Source of the DNA: Frondihabitans australicus
Lineage (GTDB): Bacteria; Actinomycetota; Actinomycetes; Actinomycetales; Microbacteriaceae
Assembly (NCBI RefSeq): GCF_003634555.1
Contig: NZ_RBKS01000001.1
Coordinates: forward strand, 3,410,001-3,474,000
DNA: 64,000 nucleotides
Direction of reading: 5' to 3'
The notes beneath the pieces are model-generated. The model made no database searches. It was not told the origin of the DNA and saw nothing but the letters and a program-made list of their open reading frames with translations. Positions 33,451 to 44,734 of this stretch are shown here, one piece after another. A program made the position numbers and the translations under genes. The stretch's first letter is position 1. Each line of letters begins with the position of its first letter.

Positions 33451-33876
33451 TCAGTCGACGATCGTGATCGTCACCTCGACGTTGCCGCGGGTGGCGTTCG
33501 AGTACGGGCACACCGAGTGCGCGCCCTGGGCGAGCTCGTCGCGCTTCTCGGGCGCGACGTTCGGCGTGTAGACGTCGAGCTCGACGGCGAGGCCGTAGCC
33601 GCCCTCGCCGTTCGGGCCGATGCCGACGCTCGCCGAGACCGACGCGTCGGTCGTGTCGAGGCCCATCGACTTGCCGACGCCGTGGAGAGCGCTGAGGAAG
33701 CACGCGGAGTAGCCGGCCGCGAACAGCTGCTCGGGGTTCGTGCCCTCGCCTGATCCGCCCATCTCCTTCGGCGGACGCGTGTCGAAGTCGAGCCGGTCGT
33801 CTTCGCTGCGGACGTGGCCGTCGCGACCCCCGCCGGTGGCGTGGGCGATGGCGGTGTAGGCGATCTCAAGTGTCAT
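33451..33876 (-). CDS. ohr: organic hydroperoxide resistance protein, Ohr/OsmC family
   Basis: 141 aa. Peroxidatic Cys in GYSACFLSALHGV (about residue 60) and resolving Cys in HSVCPYSNATRGN (about 124); the Arg and Glu of the active site are in RPPKEMGG and NPEQLFAAG. Ohr reduces organic and lipid hydroperoxides with a thiol donor (lipoyl systems). It stands alone between a rightward membrane-protein gene and purA. No OhrR regulator gene is next to it. Confidence 0.94.
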   Translation of the reverse strand: MTLEIAYTAIAHATGGGRDGHVRSEDDRLDFDTRPPKEMGGSGEGTNPEQLFAAGYSACFLSALHGVGKSMGLDTTDASVSASVGIGPNGEGGYGLAVELDVYTPNVAPEKRDELAQGAHSVCPYSNATRGNVEVTITIVD

Positions 33877-33966
33877 GGGACCAGCCTGCCCGCCGGGTCT
33901 GAACGGTTCCTGGAGCGCAGGAGCCCGGCTCCCGCCGCCCGCCTGAACGCGTTCCGCCCGACGGAC

Positions 33967-35253
33967 TCAGCCGAGCAGGTCGTGCCGCACGACGACCTCG
34001 TCGCGGCCCGGGCCGACGCCGATCACCGAGATGCGCGAACCCGACATCGCCTCGACGGCGAGGACGTAGTCCTGGGCGTTCTTCGGGAGGTCGTCGAAGG
34101 TGCGGGCGCCCGAGATGTCCTCCGACCAGCCGGGGAACTCCTCGTAGATCGGCACCGCGTGGTGGAAGTCGCTCTGCGACACCGGCATCTCGTCGAAGCG
34201 GACGCCGTCGACGTCGTAGGCGACGCAGACGGGGATCGTCTCGAGGCCGGTGAGTACGTCGAGCTTCGTGAGCACGAAGTCGGTCACGCCGTTGATGCGC
34301 GCCGAGTAGCGCGCGATCGGCGCGTCGTACCAGCCGCAGCGGCGCGGGCGGCCCGTGGTCGTGCCGAACTCGAAGCCGTTGGCGCGGAGGAACTCGCCCG
34401 AGGCGTCGAACAGCTCGGTCGGGAACGGGCCCGCGCCCACGCGGGTCGTGTACGCCTTGACGATCCCGATCACGCGCTCGATGCGCCCCGGGCCGATGCC
34501 GGAGCCGGTGGCCGCGCCGCCGGCCGTGGCCGACGACGACGTGACGAACGGGTAGGTGCCGTGGTCGACGTCGAGCATGGTCGCCTGACCTGCCTCGAAT
34601 AGCACGTTCTTGCCGTCTTCGAGGGCCTCGTAGAGCTCCAGTGCGGTGTCCGCCATCATCGGGCGGAGCCGGTCGGCGTACGACAGCAGCGACTCGACGA
34701 CCTCGTCGGCGCTGATGGCGCGGCGGTTGTAGATCTTCACCAGCAGGTGGTTCTTCTGGTCGAGGGCCGCCTCGACCTTCTGGCGCAGGATGTTCTCGTC
34801 GAAGATGTCCTGCACGCGGATTCCCACGCGGTTGATCTTGTCGGCGTAGGTCGGCCCGATGCCCCGGCCCGTCGTCCCGATCGAACGCGACCCGAGAAAG
34901 CGCTCCGTCACCTTGTCGAGAGTGCGGTGGTAGTGCGTGATGAGGTGCGCGTTGGCGCTGACCTTGAGCTTCGAGACGTCGACGCCGCGGGCGATGAGCG
35001 CGTCGAGCTCGTCGAACAGCACCTCGAGGTCGACGACGACGCCGTTGCCGATCACGGGCGTGACGCCCTCGGTGAGGATGCCCGACGGCAGCAGGTGCAG
35101 CGCGTACTTCTGGTTGCCGATCACCACGGTGTGGCCGGCGTTGTTGCCGCCGTTGAACTTCACGACGTAGTCGATGCGGCTGCCGAGCAGGTCGGTCGCC
35201 TTGCCTTTGCCCTCGTCGCCCCACTGGGCGCCGATGATGACGATTGCGGGCAC
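33967..35253 (-). CDS. purA: adenylosuccinate synthetase
   Basis: 428 aa. [19 protein letters not shown] is the GTP-binding loop, with the catalytic Asp; NAGHTVVIG supplies the catalytic His; [14 protein letters not shown] and [22 protein letters not shown] are family signatures. It joins aspartate to IMP with GTP, the first step to AMP. GTG at 35253 is chosen because GAGGAGA lies just upstream and the protein then begins (M)[11 protein letters not shown] as in relatives. Monocistronic, with a leader of about 30 nt before the edge of the purine region. Confidence 0.97.
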   Translation of the reverse strand: MPAIVIIGAQWGDEGKGKATDLLGSRIDYVVKFNGGNNAGHTVVIGNQKYALHLLPSGILTEGVTPVIGNGVVVDLEVLFDELDALIARGVDVSKLKVSANAHLITHYHRTLDKVTERFLGSRSIGTTGRGIGPTYADKINRVGIRVQDIFDENILRQKVEAALDQKNHLLVKIYNRRAISADEVVESLLSYADRLRPMMADTALELYEALEDGKNVLFEAGQATMLDVDHGTYPFVTSSSATAGGAATGSGIGPGRIERVIGIVKAYTTRVGAGPFPTELFDASGEFLRANGFEFGTTTGRPRRCGWYDAPIARYSARINGVTDFVLTKLDVLTGLETIPVCVAYDVDGVRFDEMPVSQSDFHHAVPIYEEFPGWSEDISGARTFDDLPKNAQDYVLAVEAMSGSRISVIGVGPGRDEVVVRHDLLG

Positions 35254-35355
35254 GGAATCTCCTCGCGGTCGGGGACGCACCCGATGCCAGGTGCACCTAA
35301 GTCTACAGACGGCGACCGGGTGTGCTCGAAGAGGCCCGAGGGCGCAGGAGCAGCG

Positions 35356-36807
35356 TCAGCCCCGCACCGCCCGCCGCCGCCGCGCGACCAGCACCAGCAC
35401 GACCCCCGTCAGCACCAGCGCGCCGCCGCCGAGGCCTGCGGGCCATGCCGCCTCCGACCCCGTGAAGGCGAGCTCGGGCGCCGCGCCGTTCTGCGCCGGA
35501 GCCACCGTCGCCGGCGGAGGCGTCGACCCCGGCGGCGTCGACCCGGGCGGCGTGGTCGTCGTCGGAGGAGCGGGCTGCACGAGCGGATCGATCGCGCCGG
35601 ACGTCGTGCCGGTCGTGAACGTGATCGGCTGGTCGGTCGCCCCGTCGAGGATCGCGGTGTAGGTCTGCGACGGCAGGAGGTCGGCGGTCAGCTCGCCGGA
35701 ATCGCCCGTCGTGGTCGTCACGGCGGGCGCATCGTCGCCGTCGCGAGTGATGACGATCGGCTCGTCGGCGGCGGGCTGCCCGTCCGCGCCGGCGACCGTG
35801 GTCGTCACGGTGATCGGCGGGATGTCGTAGTTCACGTTCAGCCCGGGCGTGTCGGCGTCGAGCGTGTCGAAGGCGAGGGGAGGTTGATCCTGCGCCCCCG
35901 GTGGTGTCTCGACCGAGACGTGGTAGCCGTCGGTGGAGACGAGTGCCGGGACGCTCCACGTGCCGTCGCCCGCCGACGTCGTGGTGGCGACGACCGCCCC
36001 GCTCGCGTCGGTGATCGTCACTGTCGCGCCGCCGTAGGGATCGCCGTTCACGGTGACCGTGCCGGAGGCCGCCTGGGTCTTTGTGACGAACCAGGTCTGG
36101 TAGACGGGGAAGCCCGAGCGCTGCGTGTACGTGATCGTCAACGACTTCAGCGCCACGTTCGGGCTGAACCAGCCCGAGGCGCCCTCGGTGTCGGTCGCGC
36201 CCGTGTTGCCGACGAGCGTGCCCGACGTCGTGCCCGGCTGCCAGGCTGGCACGTCGTGGAGATTCGCCGAGTCGCAGGATGGGCCGCCCGTCTGGTGGCA
36301 GTAGTTGAAGACGCTCTGGAATCCGAGACCACCCACCGGCACGGGCTGGCCGTTCACGTCGGTTGCGCTGATCGTGGCGGAGTCGGCGTCGATGTCGCCG
36401 AGCACGAACGACCAGCCGCTCGCCGGCGTGGGCGTCGCGAAGGTGTACGTGGTGACCGCCGGCGACGTGGGATTGTCGGCCTTCGGGCGCTGATTGAGGT
36501 ACGGGCGGTTGCGGCTCGACCCGTAGACCGCGCCGACGGGAGTGCTGGGCGCGAGCCAGGTCGACGCGCCGCTCACGACGGTCGCCTGGCGCGACGTGCT
36601 CGTGAAGCTCGTGGCCGGGAAGCCGCCGGCGAGCGTAACAGTGCCGGAGTACGCGGTCGTCGTGCCGGACAGCGAGAACGTGCCGTACACGTTCTGCTGA
36701 GCGGCCTCGGCCGCGCCGCCCTGGGCGACGACGAGTGCTGCTGCGGCGACGACCCCGAGCGCGGCCGCGAGGCCCACCCGGGTGCGTCGTGTCGTGGTCG
36801 TGCGCAT
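35356..36807 (-). CDS. sortase-anchored surface protein
   Basis: 483 aa. Signal peptide ends GGAAEAAQQ; the first half has no named domain but includes NVYGTFSLSGTTTAYSGTVT and a two-Cys segment (NYCHQTGGPSCDSAN). About residues 250-420 are two carboxypeptidase-regulatory/Cna-B-like folds (GTVTVNGDPYGGATVTITD; VAGADGQPAADEPIVIT). A Thr/Pro spacer precedes LAFTGSEAAWP, one membrane helix and RRRRAVRG: the same LAFTGSE signal as the protein at 1274, so both are substrates of the same sortase, which is not encoded here. AGGAG lies before the ATG. Confidence 0.85.
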   Translation of the reverse strand: MRTTTTRRTRVGLAAALGVVAAAALVVAQGGAAEAAQQNVYGTFSLSGTTTAYSGTVTLAGGFPATSFTSTSRQATVVSGASTWLAPSTPVGAVYGSSRNRPYLNQRPKADNPTSPAVTTYTFATPTPASGWSFVLGDIDADSATISATDVNGQPVPVGGLGFQSVFNYCHQTGGPSCDSANLHDVPAWQPGTTSGTLVGNTGATDTEGASGWFSPNVALKSLTITYTQRSGFPVYQTWFVTKTQAASGTVTVNGDPYGGATVTITDASGAVVATTTSAGDGTWSVPALVSTDGYHVSVETPPGAQDQPPLAFDTLDADTPGLNVNYDIPPITVTTTVAGADGQPAADEPIVITRDGDDAPAVTTTTGDSGELTADLLPSQTYTAILDGATDQPITFTTGTTSGAIDPLVQPAPPTTTTPPGSTPPGSTPPPATVAPAQNGAAPELAFTGSEAAWPAGLGGGALVLTGVVLVLVARRRRAVRG

Positions 36808-36867
36808 GTCGGCTCCTGATCCCCTGATTTCTCGAATCTAGTTCACAGGAGTCACATGCGTCACGGA

Positions 36868-39191
<2,324 letters not shown>

Positions 39192-39195
<4 letters not shown>

Positions 39196-39887
39196 TTGAC
39201 CAGAGCCCTTTCGATGACGGAGGTGAAGAAGGTGAGGCCGTCGACGCCCGACGACATGGCCGCCGGGGTGTCGGGGCCGAAGCCGGGCTCGGTCGCGTGC
39301 TCGGGGTGCGGCATGAGGCCCACCACGTTGCCGCGCTCGTTCGAGACGCCGGCGATGTCGTCGAACGAGCCGTTCGGGTTGACGCCGATGTAGCGGAAGG
39401 CGACCTGCCCCTGGCCCTCGATGCGCTTGATCGTCTCGTCGTCGGCGATGAAGCGGCCGTCGGCGTTCTTGAGGGGGATCGTGATCTCCTGGCCCTCGGT
39501 GAAGCCGTTCGTCCAGTCGGTCGACGCGTTCTCGACGCGGAGGCGCTGGTCGCGGCGGATGAACTGCTGGTGCGCATTGCGCGTGTGAGCGCCCGGGATC
39601 AGGCGGGCCTCGGCGAGCATCTGGAAGCCGTTGCAGATGCCGAGGACGGGCATGCCCTTGTTCGCCGCGTCGACGACCTCGGTCATGATCGGGCTGAGGC
39701 TCGCGATCGCGCCGGCGCGCAGGTAGTCGCCGTAGCTGAAGCCACCGGGGAGGATGATCGCCTCGACGCCCTCGAGATCGTGGGCGCCGTGCCACAGGGC
39801 GACCGGCTCCCCTCCTGCCAGCCTCACAGCCCTCTGGGCGTCGCGGTCGTCGAGCGAGCCCGGGAAGGTGATGACGCCGATGCGCAT
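39192..39887 (-). CDS. purQ: phosphoribosylformylglycinamidine synthase I (glutaminase)
   Basis: 231 aa, class I glutamine amidotransferase. [13 protein letters not shown] begins the chain; GICNGFQML has the catalytic Cys (about residue 87); GLMPHPEHA holds the catalytic His with its Glu partner. It hydrolyses glutamine to feed ammonia to PurL. Overlaps purS by one base (TGATG) and purL by four, so the three are produced together. Confidence 0.97.
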
Positions 39888-40144
39888 CAGGCGCCGACCG
39901 AGTCGAGCACGCTGATGCTGACGACGTCTTCGATCACCGAGTTCGAGAACATGTCGTCGGCGAGCGTCTTGACCTCGGCGAGCACCTCGTCGGTGACCTC
40001 GTCGACGGTGACCTCGAAGCGCTTGCCGATGCGCACCTCCGAGGCGAAGGACTTGCCCATGCGGGCGAGAGCGAAGGTGACGGCCTTGCCCTGGGGGTCG
40101 AGCAGTTCTGCCTTCGGCATGACTTCGACGACGATCGTGGGCAT
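39887..40144 (-). CDS. purS: phosphoribosylformylglycinamidine synthase subunit PurS
   Basis: 85 aa. [30 protein letters not shown] and the [32 protein letters not shown] half are typical of PurS, the small dimer that bridges PurL and PurQ. It is the first gene of purS-purQ-purL. The upstream region 40145-40489 has no recognised purine riboswitch. Confidence 0.95.
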   Translation of the reverse strand: MPTIVVEVMPKAELLDPQGKAVTFALARMGKSFASEVRIGKRFEVTVDEVTDEVLAEVKTLADDMFSNSVIEDVVSISVLDSVGA

Positions 40145-40489
40145 GGGCTTCTCCGTAAGGGGCAGGGGAGCAAAGACCCGGCAAGTCTACAAGTCCGCGG
40201 GCGGCGCCGAGTTCGAGCATTGGCGGCTGGCGCCAAGAGTCCTACCAGCCCGCTCTTATGCCCGACCCGCAGAGTTATGTGTGTCGAAGCGGATGGGCCT
40301 TGTGATCGGGCCCGCTGAACGCCGAGACACCGCCCCGGGGCAATCTGATCCGCCCTGGTGGCCCGTAGAGGCCCGGCCGTTTCCCCCGACGACCGGGCCT
40401 CTCCTCTGTGCGCTGTGCCTGTGGCTCGGCCTTCGGCCGACGCGTCGGTTCTCGGCGAATGTCGGGACGTCGCGTCCCGAGCGTGACGG
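40145..40489. other. 345-bp intergenic region, hairpins only
   Basis: No credible ORF. It separates purS from a ctaG-like gene, both leftward, so it must hold the terminator of the latter and the purS promoter. Hairpins at 40367-40402 and a smaller CGGGACG/CGTCCCG stem at 40463-40479 are visible. I could not fix the purS promoter. Confidence 0.6.
40367..40402 (-). terminator. terminator hairpin downstream of the ctaG-like gene
   Basis: 10-bp perfect stem AGAGGCCCGG/CCGGGCCTCT with a 16-nt loop, downstream of the leftward gene at 40490. Confidence 0.6.
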
Positions 40490-41404
40490 CTACCGGCCGA
40501 AGCTGCGCAGGTGCTCCTGCGTGAGGCGCTCCATCTCCTCGTCGCTCATCTCGTCGAGCACCTTGGCCTCCTTCTTGTCGGTCCGGCTCCAGCGGACGAA
40601 CAGGAAGATCAGCACCGGGATGTCCGCCAGCTCGGCGATGAACCAGAGCAGGTCGCCCGACAGCTGCTGGTCGCGCAGCTGCGTCGGGTACCACGGCTGC
40701 ACGACGGCGGCGATCGAGTGCCCGTGGTCGAGCACGTGGCCGGTGATGCGCAGGACGATGCCGGGGATCGCGTCGAGGATCAGCTCGACGAACGCGAGCA
40801 TGAACTCGACCGTGATGTAGAAGCTCGTGTGGTGCAGCGAGCTGTCGAACACCGGCAGGATCATCAGCAGGCCGATGAGCGGCACCAGCAGCGTCACCAG
40901 GATCTGGCCCGTCTCGCTCGCCCGCCAGGGGAACGCCAGCGGCGTGATGAAGACGGTGAACAGCGCCAGGCCGAACAGCGGCGAGAAGATCGCGCTGCCG
41001 ACGACCTTCATGAAGACAGAGCGGAAGAACCCCTCGAGCAGCTCGAGCCGCCGCCCCGTCAGGGCCTGCCGCGCGAGGTCGACGGGTCTGCCGAGCGCCA
41101 TGAGCGCCGGCACCGCGAAGAGCAGCAGCGCGATCCTGGTGGTGAAAGCGAAGCGCAGGTCGTGGCTGTACGTGCCCAGGAACCCGAACTGGATCGCCGC
41201 GAACGATCCGAGGCCCAGGAGCACGAACGCGAGCGTCGGCAGGACCCTCCAGCGCCCGCCTCGCCGCACGACCGTGACGATGCCGACGATGTACAGGGCG
41301 AGCGCCACCGCGATCGCGGCGGCCGACACGGGGTCGAACCGGAACGTGAAGAGGATGACGGAGACGGGAGGCGTGATGGGTCCAATCGTTCGATGCCTGA
41401 ACAA
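40490..41404 (-). CDS. cytochrome c oxidase assembly protein, CtaG family
   Basis: 304 aa, seven hydrophobic segments. It matches only the CtaG half of the protein at 12110. HHTSFYITVEFMLAFVELILDAIPGIVLRITGHVL has the His/Glu/Met-type metal-binding loop pattern, and WYPTQLRDQQLSGDLLWFIAELADIP parallels WWHALGKTNYQELLQDQHTGG of that protein. The C-terminus is a charged tail (RTDKKEAKVLDEMSDEEMERL). The start is a TTG at 41404, the only candidate in frame near the family N-terminus; no strong Shine-Dalgarno. Divergent from fur. Confidence 0.8.
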   Translation of the reverse strand: MFRHRTIGPITPPVSVILFTFRFDPVSAAAIAVALALYIVGIVTVVRRGGRWRVLPTLAFVLLGLGSFAAIQFGFLGTYSHDLRFAFTTRIALLLFAVPALMALGRPVDLARQALTGRRLELLEGFFRSVFMKVVGSAIFSPLFGLALFTVFITPLAFPWRASETGQILVTLLVPLIGLLMILPVFDSSLHHTSFYITVEFMLAFVELILDAIPGIVLRITGHVLDHGHSIAAVVQPWYPTQLRDQQLSGDLLWFIAELADIPVLIFLFVRWSRTDKKEAKVLDEMSDEEMERLTQEHLRSFGR

Positions 41405-41435
41405 GTATGCGCTTCCCGCGAGGCTCTCTCAGTAA

Positions 41436-41452
41436 TTGTGAATCATTCAGAA
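41436..41452. promoter_or_regulatory. Fur/PerR-type box before fur-katA
   Basis: TTGTGAATCATTCAGAA: a perfect 5-1-5 palindrome TGAATCATTCA with one more matching flank, AT-rich against its surroundings. It starts 37 nt upstream of the fur ATG, in the gap shared with the divergent ctaG-like gene, so Fur probably regulates its own operon with catalase. Confidence 0.55.
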
Positions 41453-41472
41453 GAACGTGCTTGACTGGGGCG

Positions 41473-41928
41473 ATGACGACCACCGAGGCGAGCGAGCGCG
41501 AGCAGGACGCCGCGCAGAGCCTGCGCGACGCCGGCCTGCGCGTCACCGCGCCGCGACTGGCCGCGATCGCTGCCCTCGGCGAGCACTCGCACGCCACGGC
41601 CGACGAGGTGTTCGAGCGCGTCGTCCGTGCGCTGCCCGGCACCTCGCTTCAGGCCACGTACGTCGTGCTGGCGGCGCTGACCGGCGCCGGCATCGTGCGT
41701 CGCATCGAGCCCGCCGGCAGCTCCGCCCGGTACGAGCTCCGCATCGGCGACAACCACCACCACGTCGTGTGCACTCTCTGCGGCGCCGTCGACGACGTCG
41801 ACTGCGTGGTCGGCGAGGCGCCCTGCCTGACGCCGTCCGACGCCGCCGGATTCCTCGTGCAGACCGCCGAGGTGACCTTCTGGGGCCTGTGCCCCGCCTG
41901 CCGCGCCCTCGAGGCCGCGACCCAGTGA
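41473..41928 (+). CDS. Fur/PerR family metalloregulator
   Basis: 151 aa. Winged-helix region: [20 protein letters not shown], then [11 protein letters not shown] and [17 protein letters not shown]. Metal centre: [19 protein letters not shown] and the C-terminal CPAC, giving the two CxxC pairs that hold structural zinc; the HHH lines the regulatory site. ATG at 41473 is preferred over the longer upstream start, since it begins at the family N-terminus and the box at 41436 is then upstream. Followed after 35 nt by katA, the same pairing as furA-katG and catR-catA, so it likely responds to peroxide (PerR-like) or iron. Confidence 0.92.
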   Translation: MTTTEASEREQDAAQSLRDAGLRVTAPRLAAIAALGEHSHATADEVFERVVRALPGTSLQATYVVLAALTGAGIVRRIEPAGSSARYELRIGDNHHHVVCTLCGAVDDVDCVVGEAPCLTPSDAAGFLVQTAEVTFWGLCPACRALEAATQ

Positions 41929-41963
41929 CCACAACCCGTCCGATCCACCCACAAGGAGAGACA

Positions 41964-43463
41964 GTGACCGAAGAGAACATCACGACCACCGGAGCCGGTG
42001 CTCCCGTCGCCAGCGATCAGCACTCGCAGTCCGTGGGCGCCGACGGCGTCATCCCCCTGCACGACGCGTACCTCGTCGAGAAGCTCGCCCAGTTCAACCG
42101 CGAGAAGGTGCCCGAGCGCATCGTCCACGCGAAGGGCGGCGGCGCGTTCGGCACGCTGACCGTGACCGGCGACGTCTCGAAGTACACCCGCGCCTCGCTG
42201 TTCCAGCCCGGCGCCGTGACCGACATGCTCGCCCGCTTCTCGACGGTGGCCGGCGAGCAGGGCTCGCCCGACACCTGGCGCGACCCCCGCGGCTTCGCGC
42301 TGAAGTTCTACACCGACGAGGGCAACTACGACCTCGTGGGCAACAACACGCCCGTGTTCTTCATCCGCGACGGCATCAAGTTCCCCGACTTCATCCACTC
42401 GCAGAAGCGCCTCCCCGGCACGCACCTGCGCGACCACGACATGCAGTGGGACTTCTGGACCCTGCAGCCCGAGACCGCCCACCAGGTCACCTGGCTCATG
42501 GGCGACCGCGGCCTCCCGGCCTCCTGGCGGATGATGGACGGCTTCGGCTCGCACACGTACCAGTGGATCGCGGCCGACGGCTCGAAGTACTGGGTGAAGT
42601 ACCACTTCAAGACCCAGCAGGGCAACGAGATCCTCACCCAGGCCGACGCCGACCGCATCGCCGGCGAGGACGCCGACTTCCACATCCGCGACCTCTCCGA
42701 GGCGATCGAGCGCGGCGACTTCCCGACGTGGAAGCTGTCGGTGCAGGTCATGCCGTACGACGACGCCGCGACCTACCGCTTCAACCCGTTCGACCTCACC
42801 AAGGTGTGGCCGCACAGCGACTACCCGCTGATCGAGGTCGGCACCATGGAGCTCAACCGCAACCCGGAGAACTACTTCGCGCAGATCGAGCAGGCGACGT
42901 TCGCCCCCTCGAACTTCGTGCCGGGCATCGCGGCCAGCCCCGACAAGATGCTGCTCGCCCGCATCTTCAGCTACGCCGACGCCCACCGCTACCGCGTGGG
43001 CACGAACCACGCACAGCTGCCGGTCAACATGCCGAAGAACCCGGTGCACTCGTACTCGAAGGACGGCGCTGCGCGCTACCACTTCGACTCGGCCTCGACG
43101 CCCGTCTACGCGCCCAACACCGTCGGCGGCCCCGCCGGGTCGGCGGAGGCGCACGGCGACGACTCGGGCTGGCAGTCCGACGGTGTCCTGGTCCGCTCGG
43201 CCGCCACGCTCCACCCCGAAGACGACGACTTCGGCCAGGCGGGCACGCTCGTCCGCGAGGTCATGGACGACGAGCAGCGCGACCGCCTGGTCGGCAACAT
43301 CGTCGGCCACGTCTCGAAGGTGACCCGGCCCGACCTCCTCGAGCGCGTCTTCGAGTACTGGACCAACGTCGACGCCGATCTCGGCGCCCGCGTGCGTGCC
43401 GGGGTCACCCCGTCGGCTCCTGGCTCGAACGAGGACCCCGCGTCGGTCGGCATCCTGCAGTAG
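41964..43463 (+). CDS. katA: monofunctional haem catalase
   Basis: 499 aa, small-subunit clade length. [13 protein letters not shown] holds the distal catalytic His; [22 protein letters not shown] the catalytic Asn region; [16 protein letters not shown] holds the Tyr that ligates haem iron, in the R-x-F-x-Y motif. NADPH-binding region follows. GTG start with AAGGAGAG upstream. It breaks down H2O2 in the cytoplasm. Controlled most likely by the adjacent Fur-family regulator. Followed by a strong hairpin. Confidence 0.97.
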   Translation: MTEENITTTGAGAPVASDQHSQSVGADGVIPLHDAYLVEKLAQFNREKVPERIVHAKGGGAFGTLTVTGDVSKYTRASLFQPGAVTDMLARFSTVAGEQGSPDTWRDPRGFALKFYTDEGNYDLVGNNTPVFFIRDGIKFPDFIHSQKRLPGTHLRDHDMQWDFWTLQPETAHQVTWLMGDRGLPASWRMMDGFGSHTYQWIAADGSKYWVKYHFKTQQGNEILTQADADRIAGEDADFHIRDLSEAIERGDFPTWKLSVQVMPYDDAATYRFNPFDLTKVWPHSDYPLIEVGTMELNRNPENYFAQIEQATFAPSNFVPGIAASPDKMLLARIFSYADAHRYRVGTNHAQLPVNMPKNPVHSYSKDGAARYHFDSASTPVYAPNTVGGPAGSAEAHGDDSGWQSDGVLVRSAATLHPEDDDFGQAGTLVREVMDDEQRDRLVGNIVGHVSKVTRPDLLERVFEYWTNVDADLGARVRAGVTPSAPGSNEDPASVGILQ

Positions 43464-43478
43464 CAGCCCGCTCGCACG

Positions 43479-43514
43479 AACGGCCCCGCCCCGGTCTCCG
43501 GGCGCGGGGCCGTT
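43479..43514 (+). terminator. terminator after katA
   Basis: 11-bp perfect stem AACGGCCCCGC/GCGGGGCCGTT, 16 nt after the katA stop. No strong U-tract. Confidence 0.75.
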
Positions 43515-43546
43515 CCGCGTCTGCTCGCGTGCGGAGAGCCGAGGCG

Positions 43547-44122
43547 CTAGACGATCTGCCCGTTGACGTGCAGCGCGCCCTCCGGCCAGGCGGCGATCGT
43601 GGTGTGCACGGGCTTCACGAGCCAGCCGCCCTGAGACGTCACCAGGGTCGCGCCGCCGTCGGCCGAGAAGTCGTTGTACGTGCCGGTCAGCTCCGGCAGC
43701 AGCTGCCAGCCGTGCCGCGCGTAGAACGGCACGGTCTGCTCGCCCGTCTCGAGCAGCCCGAAGGGCACCTGGAGGTCGCTCATCGCCCGGTCGACGAGGG
43801 CGAGAAGCTGGGCGCCGAGACCCGTCCCCTGCAGGATCGGCGACACGGCGACCATCCCCACGCTCGCCACGACGACCTCTGTCTCGCCCACCGTGACGAA
43901 CTGCCGGCGGAGCCCCGCGTGAGCGACCACGACGTCGCCCGAGCGGGCGATGACACGCTTCTCGGGCTGCATTCCGGCCCAGCTCCTGGCGCCCTGATAC
44001 CAGTGGGAGTACGTCGGGAACGCCCGCGAGAGCATCGCGGTGACGGCCTCGTGGTCGTCGAGGGCCATCCTGCCCTCGGCGACGGTGGTGAAGATCGGCT
44101 CGTGCGGGGCGGGGTCGGTCAT
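43547..44122 (-). CDS. NodA-like N-acyltransferase (GNAT fold)
   Basis: 191 aa, close to the 196-aa length of NodA. Successive blocks look like rhizobial NodA: GARSWAGMQPEKRVIAR, then VVVAHAGLRRQFVTVGETEVVVASVGMVAVSPILQGTGLG, VPFGLLETG, and a closing AAWPEGALHVNGQIV. In NodA the matching blocks are GSRSWAGxRPExRVIA, AHMGLLRRFIKVGEV and SEWPAGTLIDRNG. NodA N-acylates the terminal glucosamine of a chitin oligomer. No nodB or nodC is near. The acceptor here is unknown, and other GNATs share the fold. Confidence 0.7.
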   Translation of the reverse strand: MTDPAPHEPIFTTVAEGRMALDDHEAVTAMLSRAFPTYSHWYQGARSWAGMQPEKRVIARSGDVVVAHAGLRRQFVTVGETEVVVASVGMVAVSPILQGTGLGAQLLALVDRAMSDLQVPFGLLETGEQTVPFYARHGWQLLPELTGTYNDFSADGGATLVTSQGGWLVKPVHTTIAAWPEGALHVNGQIV

Positions 44123-44188
44123 GCCCTCACGCTAGCGGCAGCGCCCTGCCGTCGCCGCGGCCACGGGAGAGAACAGGCGAAGCGGCGG

Positions 44189-44695
44189 TCAGGCCGTGAG
44201 GGTCTTGCCGTAGCAGATGCTGTCGGCGTTGCCCTGGTAGTAGCCGAACCGCTCGATCGGCGTGTAGCCCTCGCGCTCGTAGAAGCGGCGGGCGTCGGGC
44301 TGGGCGGTGCCGGTCTCGAGCACGAGGCGGGTCCAGCCGCGCTCGAGGGCGTGCTTCTCGAGGCCGCGGAGGATCGCGACCGAGGCGCCCGAGCCGCGGT
44401 TGGGGGAGCGGACGAACATGCGCTTGATCTCGGCGTCGCCCACGAGGGCGTCGTCGCCGTGGAGCTCGCGGAGACCGCCGCACGCGATCGGCTTGCCGTC
44501 GAGCGTCGCGACGAGGAACACGGCGATGTCGGCCGCCGTCGGCTTCACGCCCGGCTCGGAGTCGTCGGTGCCGTAGCGGATGGCGATCTCGGCTCGCTGC
44601 TCGCAGCGGAGATGGGCGCCCTCGGGGTCCGTCCACGGGCGATCCTCGACGAGGATCTCCGTCGAAATAGCGGTAGTCACCGCTTCATTGTGCAT
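44189..44695 (-). CDS. GNAT family N-acetyltransferase
   Basis: 168 aa. Acetyl-CoA-binding motif A is KRMFVRSPNRGSGASVAILRGLEKHALERG, with the R/Q-x-x-G-x-G/A loop as RGSGAS; the C-terminal half has TAQPDARRFYEREGYTPIERFGYY. It lies 67 nt after the end of purC region and before the NodA-like gene, both leftward. The substrate is not evident; LRCEQRAEIAIRYG at the start resembles GNATs with amino-acid or antibiotic targets only loosely. Confidence 0.88.
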   Translation of the reverse strand: MHNEAVTTAISTEILVEDRPWTDPEGAHLRCEQRAEIAIRYGTDDSEPGVKPTAADIAVFLVATLDGKPIACGGLRELHGDDALVGDAEIKRMFVRSPNRGSGASVAILRGLEKHALERGWTRLVLETGTAQPDARRFYEREGYTPIERFGYYQGNADSICYGKTLTA

Positions 44696-44734
44696 CTTTC
44701 GTGGCCGGATCGTTAATCGATGCCCAGCCGCGTG

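Noticed and set aside
40145-40489. Purine riboswitch before purS
   Set aside because: No purine aptamer core is recognisable; only GC-rich hairpins.
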